Origin: DASXMR01 sp036495525
GTDB lineage: Bacteria; Actinomycetota; Actinomycetes; Streptosporangiales; Streptosporangiaceae
Assembly (NCBI GenBank): GCA_036495525.1
Contig: DASXMR010000013.1
Span: 49,953 to 113,952, forward strand
Direction: 5' to 3'
DNA length: 64,000 nucleotides
Each line of letters begins with the position of its first letter. Position 1 is the first letter of the stretch. The translations under genes were made by a program, and so were the position numbers. This document shows, in pieces, positions 40,901-49,225 of this stretch. Under the pieces are notes generated by a model, which worked only from the letters and a program-made list of their open reading frames with translations, did not search any database and had not been told where the DNA came from.

Positions 40901-42860
40901 CTTCCAGACCCTGGGCATCGACGTGGACCGGGCCGACTTCACCGTCGCCGGGATCGGCGACATGTCAGGTGACGTGTTCGGCAACGGCATGCTGCTGTCG
41001 CGGCACATCGTCATGGTCGCGGGGTTCGACCACCGGCACGTCTTCCTCGACCCGGCGCCGGACCCGGCGGTCAGCTTCGCCGAGCGGCAGCGGCTGTTCG
41101 ACCTGCCCAGGTCCTCCTGGGCGGACTACGACAGCTCGCTGATCTCGCCGGGCGGCGGCGTCTGGCCCAGGTCAGCGAAGTCGGTGCCCGTCTCGGCCGA
41201 GGCCAGGGCCGTGCTCGGGCTACCCGACGGCACCACCGCGCTGTCCCCTGACCAGCTGATCTCGGCCATCCTTGCCGCGCCGGTCGACCTGCTGTGGAAC
41301 GGCGGCATCGGCACCTACGTCAAGGCGACAGCCCAGGCGAACGCGGACGTCGGCGACCGGTCCAACGACGCGGTGCGCATCGACGCGGCCCAACTGCGCG
41401 CCAGGGTCGTCGGCGAGGGCGGCAACCTCGGCCTGACCCAGGAGGCGCGGATCGAGTACGCGCTGGCCGGCGGCCTGGTCGACACCGACTTCATCGACAA
41501 CTCAGCCGGCGTGGACACCTCTGACCACGAGGTCAACATCAAGATCCTGCTGGACGGCGTGGTCCGCGACGGCGAGCTGAGCCCCGATGACCGCAACGCG
41601 CTGCTGCACCAGATGACCGACGAGGTCGGCGCCCTGGTACTGGTGCACAACTACCTGCAGAACCGCACGCTCGCGGCGGCCAGGGCGCAGGCCGAGCAGA
41701 TGCTGCACGTGCACGCCAGGTACATACGCAAGCTCGAACGCGACCACAAGGTCAGGCGGCGGCTTGAGGTGCTGCCCGGCGACCGGGAGATCGCCGAGCG
41801 TCGGTCGGCCGGCACCGGCCTGACCACGCCTGAGTTCTCGGTGCTGCTAGCGCATACCAAGATCTTCACCGCGCAGGACGTGCTGGCGTCGGCCCTGCCG
41901 GACGATCCGTACCTGCAGCGGGTGCTCGTCGAGTACTTCCCGGTGCCGCTGCGGCAGCGCTACGCCGCCAGGATGAGCTCTCACCGGCTGCGCCGGGAGA
42001 TCATCACCACCGCGGTGGTCAACGACATGGTGGACCGGTCAGGCATTACCTTCACCTTCCGGCTGAACGAGGAGACCGGCGCGTCGATCCCGGACATCAC
42101 CGCGGCCTGGCTGGTCGCCAGGCAGGTCTTCGACATGACCGGGTTCTGGACCCAGGTCGAGGAACTAGACGGCAAGGTCAGCACGTCCGCCCAGATCCTG
42201 GCGACGCTCGAGGGCCGCAAGCTGACCGAGCGCGCGGCCCGGTGGCTGCTGAATAGCCGCCGCCCGCCCTTCGACATCCAGCAGGTCATCGACTTCTTCG
42301 CGGCCGGGGTGCTGACCGTGGCCGGCGGGCTGCCAAAGATGCTGGCCGGCCGTGACCTGGCCGGGTTCGACGAGCGGCGCGACTCCTTCGCCGCCCACGG
42401 CTTCCCGGCCAGCCTGGCCGAGCGGATCGCCGCGATGGTCCCGGCGTACTCGGCGTTCGATATCGTCGACATCGCGGCCGGGACCGGGCGATCGGTGGAG
42501 GAGACGGCCGAGGTGTACTTCGACCTTGCCGACCGGCTGCAGATCGCGCGGCTGCGGGACCGGATCACGGCGCTGCCGCGGGAGGACCGGTGGAACACGA
42601 TGGCGCGCGGCGCGCTGCGCGACGACCTGTACACCGCGCACGCGGCGCTGGCCAGGGACGTGCTGGCGGTGACCCATTCAGGCAGCCCCGAGCAGCGGAT
42701 GGCGGCCTGGGTGCAGCGCAACGAGTCGGCGGTAAGGCGGGCCGCCCAGACCCTGACCGAGATCTGGGAGAGCAACTCGTTCACGGTGGCGACGCTGTCG
42801 GTGGCGGTGCGGGCAGTCCGCACGCTCGTCGCCACCAGCACGCTGCCAACCTCCGCGTGA
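37911..42860 (+). CDS. NAD-specific glutamate dehydrogenase, large 180-kDa type
   Basis: 1649 residues from ATG 37911 with GGGAG upstream, the normal size for the L-GDH180 class. An about 700-residue N-terminal region has ACT-like segments (VTDDMPFLVDSITMELARHG and YLPRDKYTTKVRLRVQEIL). The catalytic domain (about 780-1200) contains GGLRWSDRREDFRTEVLGL, SVIVPSGAKGGFVCKQLP, WLGDAFASGGSEGYDHKKMG, GIGDMSGDVFGNGMLLS (dinucleotide fold), LLWNGGIGTYVKA and VVGEGGNLGLTQEAR. A helical C-terminal domain follows. It deaminates glutamate to 2-oxoglutarate and ammonia, acting catabolically. With pruA, kynA and acetoacetyl-CoA synthetase this makes an amino-acid and ketone catabolic stretch. Confidence 0.96.
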   Translation: MSDNAASAKGVLLAEAARAVSAGDGVGDVADYLRAFYRHVAAEDLEAAGPERVAAVAAEQAAFAAQRPQGRPLVRIRPGQLPGAAPAAFGEASDVIDVVTDDMPFLVDSITMELARHGLAARLLIHPQLRVRRDVAGQLHGVLGLVNGAQQAHDQIAESWTHIEVPRLSDSEQSELIADLIRVLGDVRVAVEDHSRMKTRAVQLADDLALLPAVSQLSQPPQAEPPSEVEALLRWLADGHFTFLGYREYDLVDSPDGLSLRRVAGTGLGILRHDKPGSRSFAALPPAARARAVDGQLLIQTKANSRSTVHRPSYLDYVAVKRIGAGGEVTGEFRFLGLYTHEAYSESITRIPVLRRKLADVLEASGLTAESHDGKDVTEFLEDYPREELFQTSVAELTDVAAAVLRLRERMQTRLFLRKDIYGRYMSCLVYLPRDKYTTKVRLRVQEILRTELGGAQVDYSANVGESPVARLHIVVRAERGRGLVDVDAGALERSVAGAVRSWDDDLAEQAVRQLGAARGRAVLAACGQQIPESYKTDVPPSAAISDLERIQLMRESGEDVAFELWESEDYVGGVPIADGAGSAQHRVWRLSIYRTGSPITLTDVLPRLQDMGVEVVDEHPYEFSAAEPFWIYDFGLRRASAGDRPAGLAAADGSMNGPVEAAKDQMEGALAALWRGEIEDDGFNALVLDAHLSWRQIVVLRAYAKYLRQAGTAFSQDYIKQVLRSNITVTRLLIRLFESRFDPARQTEEAERTEAIAEEIRGELDDVASLDQDRILRAYWGLIQATLRTNYFQRTDGQASPYLVFKLDAAKVPDLPAPRPRYELFVYAPRFEGVHLRFAGVARGGLRWSDRREDFRTEVLGLAKAQEVKNSVIVPSGAKGGFVCKQLPDPADREAYQAEVLHCYRMFISAMLDVTDNLVNGAVAPPAQVVRHDGDDPYLVVAADKGTATFSDTANEIAQRRGFWLGDAFASGGSEGYDHKKMGITARGAWESVRYHFQTLGIDVDRADFTVAGIGDMSGDVFGNGMLLSRHIVMVAGFDHRHVFLDPAPDPAVSFAERQRLFDLPRSSWADYDSSLISPGGGVWPRSAKSVPVSAEARAVLGLPDGTTALSPDQLISAILAAPVDLLWNGGIGTYVKATAQANADVGDRSNDAVRIDAAQLRARVVGEGGNLGLTQEARIEYALAGGLVDTDFIDNSAGVDTSDHEVNIKILLDGVVRDGELSPDDRNALLHQMTDEVGALVLVHNYLQNRTLAAARAQAEQMLHVHARYIRKLERDHKVRRRLEVLPGDREIAERRSAGTGLTTPEFSVLLAHTKIFTAQDVLASALPDDPYLQRVLVEYFPVPLRQRYAARMSSHRLRREIITTAVVNDMVDRSGITFTFRLNEETGASIPDITAAWLVARQVFDMTGFWTQVEELDGKVSTSAQILATLEGRKLTERAARWLLNSRRPPFDIQQVIDFFAAGVLTVAGGLPKMLAGRDLAGFDERRDSFAAHGFPASLAERIAAMVPAYSAFDIVDIAAGTGRSVEETAEVYFDLADRLQIARLRDRITALPREDRWNTMARGALRDDLYTAHAALARDVLAVTHSGSPEQRMAAWVQRNESAVRRAAQTLTEIWESNSFTVATLSVAVRAVRTLVATSTLPTSA

Positions 42861-42957
42861 CCAGCGCGGACCGGCCAGTGACGGCCGGTCAGGACAGGCC
42901 AGGCCGCGGCTGGCGCGCGCGGCCCGGCCGCGGCGCCCGCTCGCGTAGGCTCTCGTT

Positions 42958-44061
42958 ATGGCGGCCGATCATGCGAGCGAGATAGCTGAGCTCAGGGCAA
43001 AGCTCGCCAGCATCGAGGCCGTGCTCGACACCGGGGCCATGCGCGAGGAAGCCGAGGCCCTGCGGGAGCGCTCCGCCGACCCTGACCTGTGGTCGGATCA
43101 GGAAAAGGCGCAGGCGGTCACCCGGCGGCTGGCCTACCTGGACGGCGAGATAGCGCGGCTGGCCAGCCTGCACCGCCGGCTCGACGACACCCAGATCATG
43201 TTCGAGCTGGCGGAGAGCGAGAGCGACGAGCCCACCCGCCAGGAAGCGCTGCGCGACCTGGCGGCCGTCCGCAAGGAAATGGACCAGCTGGAGATCAGGA
43301 CGCTGCTGTCCGGTGAGTACGACGCCAGGGAAGCCCTGCTGTCGATCACCGCGCAGGCCGGCGGCGCTGACGCGGCTGATTGGGCACAGGGACTGCAGCG
43401 CATCTACCTGCGCTGGGCGGAGCGGCACGGGTACCCGACCGAGATCTATGACACCTCCTTCGCGGAGGAGGCGGGGATCAAGTCCACCACCTTCGCGGTG
43501 AAGGCGCCCTACGCCTACGGCACGCTGCGCGGCGAGCACGGTACCCATCGCATGGTGCGGATCTCCAAGTACGACAACCAGGGTCGCCGGCAGACCTCGT
43601 TCGCCGGGGTGGACGTAATCCCGGTCGTGCAGCAGGCTGACCACATCGAGATCCCGGACGACGAGATCAGGGTCGACGTGTTCCGGTCAAGCGGTCCTGG
43701 CGGGCAGGGCGTCAACACCACGGACTCAGCCGTGCGGATCACCCACCTGCCCACCGGCATCGTGGTGTCCTGCCAGAACGAGCGAAGTCAGATCCAGAAC
43801 CGGGCCAGCGCGATGGCGGTGCTCCAGGCCAAGCTGCTCGAGCGGAAGCGAGAAGAGCAGGCGGCCAAGCTGACTGAGCTGCGCGGCGAGTCCAAGCGCA
43901 GCTGGGGCACCCAGATCCGCAACTACGTGCTGCACCCGTACCAGAACATCAAGGACCTGCGCACCAACTTCGAGACGGGTAACACGGCCGCGGTGATGGA
44001 CGGGGAGATCGACGACTTCATCGAGGCGGAGATCCGCTGGCTGCGCACCCAGGGTCTGTAG
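42958..44061 (+). CDS. prfB: Peptide chain release factor 2
   Basis: 367 residues from ATG 42958. Class I release factor with the catalytic loop RSSGPGGQGVNTTDSAVR (GGQ) and flanking HRMVRIS and GRRQTSFAGVDVIPVV. It reads UGA and UAA and triggers peptide release. There is no in-frame UGA or programmed frameshift, as usual in actinobacteria. The stop-codon anticodon tripeptide SPF of RF2 is replaced by S203-K204-Y205 (TCC AAG TAC at 43564-43572). Most genes in this window end in TGA, so RF2 must still work. It heads the conserved prfB-ftsE-ftsX-smpB order. Confidence 0.95.
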   Translation: MAADHASEIAELRAKLASIEAVLDTGAMREEAEALRERSADPDLWSDQEKAQAVTRRLAYLDGEIARLASLHRRLDDTQIMFELAESESDEPTRQEALRDLAAVRKEMDQLEIRTLLSGEYDAREALLSITAQAGGADAADWAQGLQRIYLRWAERHGYPTEIYDTSFAEEAGIKSTTFAVKAPYAYGTLRGEHGTHRMVRISKYDNQGRRQTSFAGVDVIPVVQQADHIEIPDDEIRVDVFRSSGPGGQGVNTTDSAVRITHLPTGIVVSCQNERSQIQNRASAMAVLQAKLLERKREEQAAKLTELRGESKRSWGTQIRNYVLHPYQNIKDLRTNFETGNTAAVMDGEIDDFIEAEIRWLRTQGL

Positions 44062-44081
44062 CCGGCAGCACGCTTGCCGGG

Positions 44082-44096
44082 CGCCGCTGCGCGGCG
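44082..44096. terminator. Hairpin between convergent prfB and small gene
   Basis: 6-bp stem CGCCGC / GCGGCG with TGC loop, 20 bases after the prfB stop and just before the convergent small gene's stop. Modest support. Confidence 0.4.
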
Positions 44097-44107
44097 GACG
44101 GGCTGCG

Positions 44108-44293
44108 CTAGCGCGCCAGGTGCTGGGCGGCCAGGGCGGCGATCAGCAGCACCAGCAGCGCGGCCAGCACGATCGGCACGGCCAGGTGATGGCCGGGGTG
44201 GTGCACGTGGCTACGGGCGGCTCGGCACACGGGGCACCTGCCCTCGGCTACCGGCCCGGCACACTGAGCGCAGATCAGGTGCTCGCAGCTCAT
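44108..44293 (-). CDS. Zinc-ribbon single-pass membrane peptide
   Basis: 61 residues from ATG 44293, with GGAGG seven bases upstream. The N-terminus has five or six possible zinc ligands (SCEHLICAQCAGPVAEGRCP then VCRAARSHVHH), that is two CxxC-type knuckles (C8-x2-C11 and C20-x2-C23) plus His. A single membrane helix follows (VPIVLAALLVLLIAALAAQ). I recall similar short proteins beside prfB/ftsE in other actinobacteria, but no function is known. Divergent from ftsE. Confidence 0.7.
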   Translation of the reverse strand: MSCEHLICAQCAGPVAEGRCPVCRAARSHVHHPGHHLAVPIVLAALLVLLIAALAAQHLAR

Positions 44294-44450
44294 CAGGGGA
44301 CCTCCGGCACTAGGCGGTTACCCGGCCACTTCCGCGATGTTGGACCTTCCCACCCAGTTTCCCCCTAGACTGGCCGGTGGCCAAACTGGGGCGCGAAGAG
44401 CTTCCCGGCCAGGCAGTCAGCAACTCGTCAACCCCCCGTGTGATGGGCCT

Positions 44451-45140
44451 GTGATCCACTTCGACAACGTCACCAAGGCGTACCCGAACCAGAGCCGACC
44501 CGCGCTTGAGAACATCAGCCTTGATGTCGAGAAGGGTGAGTTCGTCTTCCTGGTCGGGCCGTCAGGGTCGGGGAAGTCCACCTTCCTGCGCCTGGTGCTC
44601 AAGGAGGAGCGGCCCACCGACGGCAGGATCCATGTGGCCGGCAAGGATCTGGCGCGGCTGACCAACTGGAAGGTGCCGCACCTGCGCCGCCGGATCGGCT
44701 GCGTCTTCCAGGACTTCCGGCTGCTGTCGAATAAGAACGTCTACCAGAACATCGCCTTCGCCCTTGAAGTCATCGGCAAGCCGCGCCGCTTCATCAGGAA
44801 AGTAGTCCCCGAGGTCATCGACCTGGTGGGCCTGGAGGGCAAGCGCGAGCGCATGCCCGACGAGCTGTCCGGCGGCGAGCAGCAGCGAGTGGCGATGGCC
44901 CGAGCCTTCGTGAACCGGCCCATGATCCTGCTGGCCGACGAGCCGACCGGAAACATCGACCCCGCGACGTCGATCGGCATCATGAAGGTCCTCGACCGGA
45001 TCAACCGGACGGGCACCACGGTGGTCATGGCCACGCACGACGCGGCCATCGTGGACTCGATGCGCAAGCGCGTCATCGAGCTCGAGTACGGCAAGGTGGT
45101 CCGCGACCAGTCACGCGGGGTCTACGGCCAGGCGTACTGA
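44451..45140 (+). CDS. ftsE: Cell-division ABC transporter ATPase FtsE
   Basis: 229 residues from GTG 44451. ABC ATPase with VGPSGSGKSTFLRLVLKE (Walker A), CVFQDFRLLSNKNVYQNIAF (Q-loop and FtsE signature), DELSGGEQQRVAMARAF (signature), LLADEPTGNIDPATS (Walker B) and ATHDAAIV (H-loop). Pairs with FtsX to control peptidoglycan hydrolases at the division site. ftsX begins 36 bp downstream. The open frame runs upstream to 44337 without family similarity. Confidence 0.96.
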   Translation: MIHFDNVTKAYPNQSRPALENISLDVEKGEFVFLVGPSGSGKSTFLRLVLKEERPTDGRIHVAGKDLARLTNWKVPHLRRRIGCVFQDFRLLSNKNVYQNIAFALEVIGKPRRFIRKVVPEVIDLVGLEGKRERMPDELSGGEQQRVAMARAFVNRPMILLADEPTGNIDPATSIGIMKVLDRINRTGTTVVMATHDAAIVDSMRKRVIELEYGKVVRDQSRGVYGQAY

Positions 45141-45176
45141 CCAGGCCCCGACGAGGATTGCCGAGGAATCTGAGCC

Positions 45177-46088
45177 ATGCGCGCCCAGTTTGTGTTTCAT
45201 GAGGTCTGGATTGGCCTGCGGCGGAACCTGACCATGACGATCGCGCTAGTCGTTGTCGTCGCGATCAGCCTTGCCCTGCTCGGTACCGGCATGCTGTTCG
45301 TCAGGCAGGTAGACCACACGCGCACCTTCCTGCAAGGCAAGTTCCAGCTGTCGATCTACCTGTGCACCGCGGTGCCGTCCAGCCCGCAGTGCAAGCAGAA
45401 CGGGCCGGCGACGGCCTCGCAGCGAGCGCAGGTCCAGCAGACGCTGCAGGCCTTGCCGCAGGTCAAGAACCTCGTCTACGTGCCCCAGGCCCAGGCGTAC
45501 CAGCAGTTCAAGTCCGAGTTCGCGCAGGATCCCTCGCTCGCGAATAACACCCCGGCCGCGGACATCCCCGACTCGTTCGAGGTCAGGCTCAAGAACACGC
45601 AGACCGACGTGTCCACCGTGGCGGCCACGGTGGACGGCATGCCTGGCGTGGACCAGATCGTCGATGACTCACAGGTGCTGAGCAAGTTCTACAAGCTCAT
45701 CGACGGGGCGCGGAACGCGGTCCTGGTCATCGCGATCATCCTGATCATCGCGGCAATCCTGCTGGTGGCCAACACGATCCGGCTTTCCGCGTTCAACCGG
45801 CGCCGGGAGACCAGCATCATGCGGCTGGTCGGCGCGTCGAACTTCTACGTGCAGCTGCCCTTCCTGGTGGAAGGCATGCTGGCCGGGCTGTTCGGGTGGC
45901 TGGTGGCCAGCGGGCTGCTGATCGCGGTGAAGTCGCTGTGGCTCGACGGCCTGCAGCAGTACTTCTCGTTCAACGTCGAGCTCAGCACCACCGACCTGAT
46001 CGAAGTCATCATTCTCGCTATGATCATCGGCGTGGCGCTTTGCGGGACGACCTCCTTCCTGACGCTCAGGCGCTACCTGCGGGTATGA
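45177..46088 (+). CDS. ftsX: Cell-division membrane protein FtsX
   Basis: 303 residues from ATG 45177. Starts RAQFVFHEVWIGLRRNLTMT, first helix IALVVVVAISLALLGTGML, then a large extracellular loop (about 45-175) that includes two Cys (IYLCTAVPSSPQCKQ), a region that contacts hydrolase partners in mycobacteria. Three C-terminal helices follow (AVLVIAIILIIAAILLVAN, MLAGLFGWLVASGLLIAV, IIGVALCGTTSFLTLRRYL) with the RLSAFNRRRETSIMRLVGAS coupling segment. All expected FtsX elements present. Confidence 0.96.
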   Translation: MRAQFVFHEVWIGLRRNLTMTIALVVVVAISLALLGTGMLFVRQVDHTRTFLQGKFQLSIYLCTAVPSSPQCKQNGPATASQRAQVQQTLQALPQVKNLVYVPQAQAYQQFKSEFAQDPSLANNTPAADIPDSFEVRLKNTQTDVSTVAATVDGMPGVDQIVDDSQVLSKFYKLIDGARNAVLVIAIILIIAAILLVANTIRLSAFNRRRETSIMRLVGASNFYVQLPFLVEGMLAGLFGWLVASGLLIAVKSLWLDGLQQYFSFNVELSTTDLIEVIILAMIIGVALCGTTSFLTLRRYLRV

Positions 46089-46107
46089 CGCGGCGGAGCG
46101 GCGGATA

Positions 46108-46572
46108 GTGCCTGCGGACCAGGGCCGGAAGGTCATCGCCAGCAACCGCCGGGCCAGGCACGACTACCACATCGAGGATGTGGTCGAGGCCGGGCTGGTG
46201 CTCACCGGCACCGAGGTCAAATCGCTGCGAGCGGGCCGGGCGTCCCTCGCTGACGGGTTTGGCCAGGTTTCCGACCATGAGATATGGCTGCACGGGGTAC
46301 ACATACCGGAGTACACGCAGGGCACCTGGACCAACCATGAGCCGCGCCGGACACGTAAGCTACTGCTGCACCGCAAGGAGATTGACCGGCTGGCCAGTAC
46401 GACAGCAGAACGTGGCCTGACGCTGATCCCGCTCTCGATGTACTTCAAGGACGGGAAGGTCAAGGTCGAGCTGGCCCTGGCCCGCGGCAAGCGGACCTAC
46501 GACAAGCGCCATGACCTTGCCGCCAGGGACGCAGCCAGGGAAATGGACCGTGCTCTGCGGCGCCGGAGGTAG
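46108..46572 (+). CDS. smpB: SsrA-binding protein SmpB
   Basis: 154 residues from GTG 46108. SmpB core: IASNRRARHDYHIEDVVEAG, LTGTEVKSLRAGRASLADGF, HIPEYTQGTWTNHEPRRTRK (tmRNA contact) and the basic C-terminal tail RGKRTYDKRHDLAARDAARE that mimics mRNA in the decoding centre. Partner of the tmRNA encoded 3 kb downstream at 49603-49970. Follows ftsX by 19 bp. Confidence 0.96.
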   Translation: MPADQGRKVIASNRRARHDYHIEDVVEAGLVLTGTEVKSLRAGRASLADGFGQVSDHEIWLHGVHIPEYTQGTWTNHEPRRTRKLLLHRKEIDRLASTTAERGLTLIPLSMYFKDGKVKVELALARGKRTYDKRHDLAARDAAREMDRALRRRR

Positions 46573-46586
46573 GACAGTGGTGGCTC

Positions 46587-49193
46587 GTGGCCCGCATTCG
46601 TAGCTCCGGCGCGCACGCCGGCAGCCACCGGGCACGGCGCTCGTCCCCGCCAGAGCGCGAGGGCCCGGCCGGCCAGGCCTGGGTCAGGGGGACCAGGGAA
46701 GTGGCAGGGCGAGTCAGAGGGCTCGGCGCTCGCTGGGGCTCGGGCGGGGATGACCCACCGGACCAGGCCCCGCCTGAGGAACCGCAGCCGCTGCCCGGCC
46801 TACCTGAGTCCCCGCTGCCCCGGCGTTCGCCATCCGGCCAGGGGCCGCCTGGCCAGTGGGAAGGCAGCCAGGACGGGCTGCGACAGCAAAGCCAGCCAGC
46901 AGCCGGCCAGCGCGGCTCCGGCCAGGCCGGGGACGGCTACCCGGACGCTGGCTACCCGCCGGCCAGGCAGTCGGCCGGCTACCGCAACTCGGCCCCCGTG
47001 GCGCCGGCCTCGCGGCGGCCTGGTCAGCCCGAGGACCGGGCTGTCCGGACGGGCCAGAATCCTGGCCAGGCACCAGGTAGCGGCGCTGGCGGCCCGGCCG
47101 GCGGTACCGGCGGCAGCGGGCCAGGCCAGGCAGGCGACCTGTGGCAGCCTGCCAGGCAGTTGCACGGCAGCGGCCGCCAGGCCGGGCTCCGGCCGCCTGC
47201 CGACAAGCTCGCCGCCGGGCCGCTGATCATGGAGCTGCGGGCCGCGACCCGCAGTTTCTCCGCCTGGGCGGCCGGAACGTCCGCCGTCAGGCTGGCGCGG
47301 ACGCACATGAACCGGCGCCGGACCATCGCCCTCATCGGCGCCGTCGTGGTACTCGGCATCAGCTTGCTGCTCGGCTGGGCCTCGCCCGAGCCGGAAGCCG
47401 AGACGACGGTGCAGCAATTCCTGCTCGCCTGGCAGGCCGGCCATTACCAGAACGCCGCTGCGCTGACGAACGGCAAGTCGTCGGCCGTGGCAGCGCAGCT
47501 GCAAGCGTCCTACCGCCAGCTCGGCGCAGCTGACCTCGCGCTGACCATGGGGCACATCAGCCAGCACGGGCGGACCGCGCAAGCCAGCTTCGGTGCGTCG
47601 TTCGACCTGGGCAGGGGCGGCCCGCCCTGGGTCTACCAGGGTCACTTCACGCTGCACAGGCACGGCTCGAGCTGGAAGGTGGACTGGAGCCCGTCGGTCA
47701 TCGTCCCCGCGCTCCGGCCGGGTTACCGGCTCGCCGTGGTGACCACCGTGCCGCCCAGGGCGCAGCTGCTTGATCAGACCGGACGGCCGCTGGCCCGGCG
47801 CTCGCAGGTCTACCAGGTAGGCGTCCGCCCTGGTGAGCTGAAGCATCCTGAGGTGACCGGGCAGGCGCTGGCCCGCGCCGTCGGCAGCCCGCAGCTGGGC
47901 GAGGAGATGACCGAGCAGATCCAGACCGCGCCGGCGGACGACTACCTCGAGCTGGTCATGCTCCAGCCTGCGACCTATCACCGGCTGAAGGGCGCGCTCG
48001 ACAAAGTCACGGGGCTCAAGGTCAGGACCGGCAGCGCGCGGCTGTTCGACAGCATCGCGCCAGCCGTGGCCGGCTCGGTCGGCACTGAGACAGCCCCTAT
48101 CCTGCAGGCCAATGGCGTGCCCTACCGGCCGGGGACGACCATCGGGCTGTCGGGACTGCAAGAGGCCTACCAGCGAAGGCTCGCCGGCACGCCGACTACC
48201 AGGGTCGTGCTGGAGAACGCCGCTGGCCGGCAGATCGCCGTGCTGCAGCGCTGGCAGGGCAGCACGGGCCTGCCGGTCAGGACCACGATCAGCGGAGTGG
48301 CCCAGCGGGCCGCTGACGGTGTGGTCGGCTCGCTGTCGGACTCAGCCGCGATCGTCGCGGTCCGGCCGTCCGGGCAGATCCTCGCCGTAGCGCAGCACCA
48401 GGTGGCGGGCATGCCAGCCGTCAGCCCGCTGGACGGCCGCTACCGGCCTGGCCAGGCTTTCACGATCGTGTCGACTGCGGCGCTGCTGGCCGACGGCGGG
48501 GTCAAGCCGGACACCCAGACACTGTGCCACCGCTCCAACGTGGTCGGCAGCGAGCGTTTCGTCAACGAGCCGGCCGAGCCCGACCTGGGCCCGGCGCCGC
48601 TGTTCAGCGAGGACTTCGCGCACGCCTGCGCGACCGCCTTCACCGGGCTCGCGCTCAATCTCAAGGCCGCCGCCCTGTCCAGCACGGCCAGCAAGTTCGG
48701 CATCGGCCAGCACTGGACGCTGCCGGGTGACCTGCCTGCTTTCGCCGGCACGGGCCCGGCCGGCAGCGACGCCGCCCAGCTGGCTGCCAACTCGATCGGC
48801 ATCGGCAGCGTCCGGGTCAGCCCGCTCGGCATGGCGCTGGCGGCCGGCGTCGTCCAGTCAGGCTCCTGGCACCCGCCTGCGCTGATCACCAGCCCGGCGA
48901 ACCAGCAGGTGCAGGAGTCGGCCGCGTTCCAGACCGATATTGTCTCTCAGCTTCGCTCCCTGATGCGGGCGGCGGTCCGTAACGGAGCCGCGCGGGCGGC
49001 GAACGTCCGCGGATCTGCCGTCTACGGTCAGGTGGGCAGCGCCCCGCTTGGCCAGCACGGGCTGTGGGCTAACTGGTTCGTTGGCTACAACGGGAATGTC
49101 GCTTTTGCCGTGCTGAGCTTTGATAAGTCCCCCAGCAATTCGCCTGCGGCGCTGGCCGGGCGGTTCGTCCGGGCGCTGCATGCGCGCTTGTGA
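46587..49193 (+). CDS. Penicillin-binding-protein-like pseudoenzyme (NTF2-like + transpeptidase fold)
   Basis: Up to 868 residues from GTG 46587; the start is uncertain because the first about 235 residues are Pro/Gly/Gln-rich low complexity. One membrane helix (RRTIALIGAVVVLGISLLLG) is followed by an NTF2-like (MecA_N) domain (about 270-370), a dimerisation region (about 380-500; TTRVVLENAAGRQIAVLQRW) and a transpeptidase fold (about 560-868). Catalytic motifs are gone: the SxxK position reads PG-Q623-A-F-T626, SxN is replaced around HACATAF, and KTG reads Q815-V-G-S. It cannot act as a D,D-transpeptidase and may be a structural or beta-lactam-sensing decoy. Sited between smpB and ssrA. Confidence 0.85.
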   Translation: MARIRSSGAHAGSHRARRSSPPEREGPAGQAWVRGTREVAGRVRGLGARWGSGGDDPPDQAPPEEPQPLPGLPESPLPRRSPSGQGPPGQWEGSQDGLRQQSQPAAGQRGSGQAGDGYPDAGYPPARQSAGYRNSAPVAPASRRPGQPEDRAVRTGQNPGQAPGSGAGGPAGGTGGSGPGQAGDLWQPARQLHGSGRQAGLRPPADKLAAGPLIMELRAATRSFSAWAAGTSAVRLARTHMNRRRTIALIGAVVVLGISLLLGWASPEPEAETTVQQFLLAWQAGHYQNAAALTNGKSSAVAAQLQASYRQLGAADLALTMGHISQHGRTAQASFGASFDLGRGGPPWVYQGHFTLHRHGSSWKVDWSPSVIVPALRPGYRLAVVTTVPPRAQLLDQTGRPLARRSQVYQVGVRPGELKHPEVTGQALARAVGSPQLGEEMTEQIQTAPADDYLELVMLQPATYHRLKGALDKVTGLKVRTGSARLFDSIAPAVAGSVGTETAPILQANGVPYRPGTTIGLSGLQEAYQRRLAGTPTTRVVLENAAGRQIAVLQRWQGSTGLPVRTTISGVAQRAADGVVGSLSDSAAIVAVRPSGQILAVAQHQVAGMPAVSPLDGRYRPGQAFTIVSTAALLADGGVKPDTQTLCHRSNVVGSERFVNEPAEPDLGPAPLFSEDFAHACATAFTGLALNLKAAALSSTASKFGIGQHWTLPGDLPAFAGTGPAGSDAAQLAANSIGIGSVRVSPLGMALAAGVVQSGSWHPPALITSPANQQVQESAAFQTDIVSQLRSLMRAAVRNGAARAANVRGSAVYGQVGSAPLGQHGLWANWFVGYNGNVAFAVLSFDKSPSNSPAALAGRFVRALHARL

Positions 49194-49225
49194 CTCGAGC
49201 TTTGCCTGATTTTTGGTAACTCGGA

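Noticed and set aside
39309..40901. 530-codon open frame on the minus strand
   Set aside because: Mirror frame of the glutamate dehydrogenase gene, no recognisable domain; the plus-strand gene is unambiguous.
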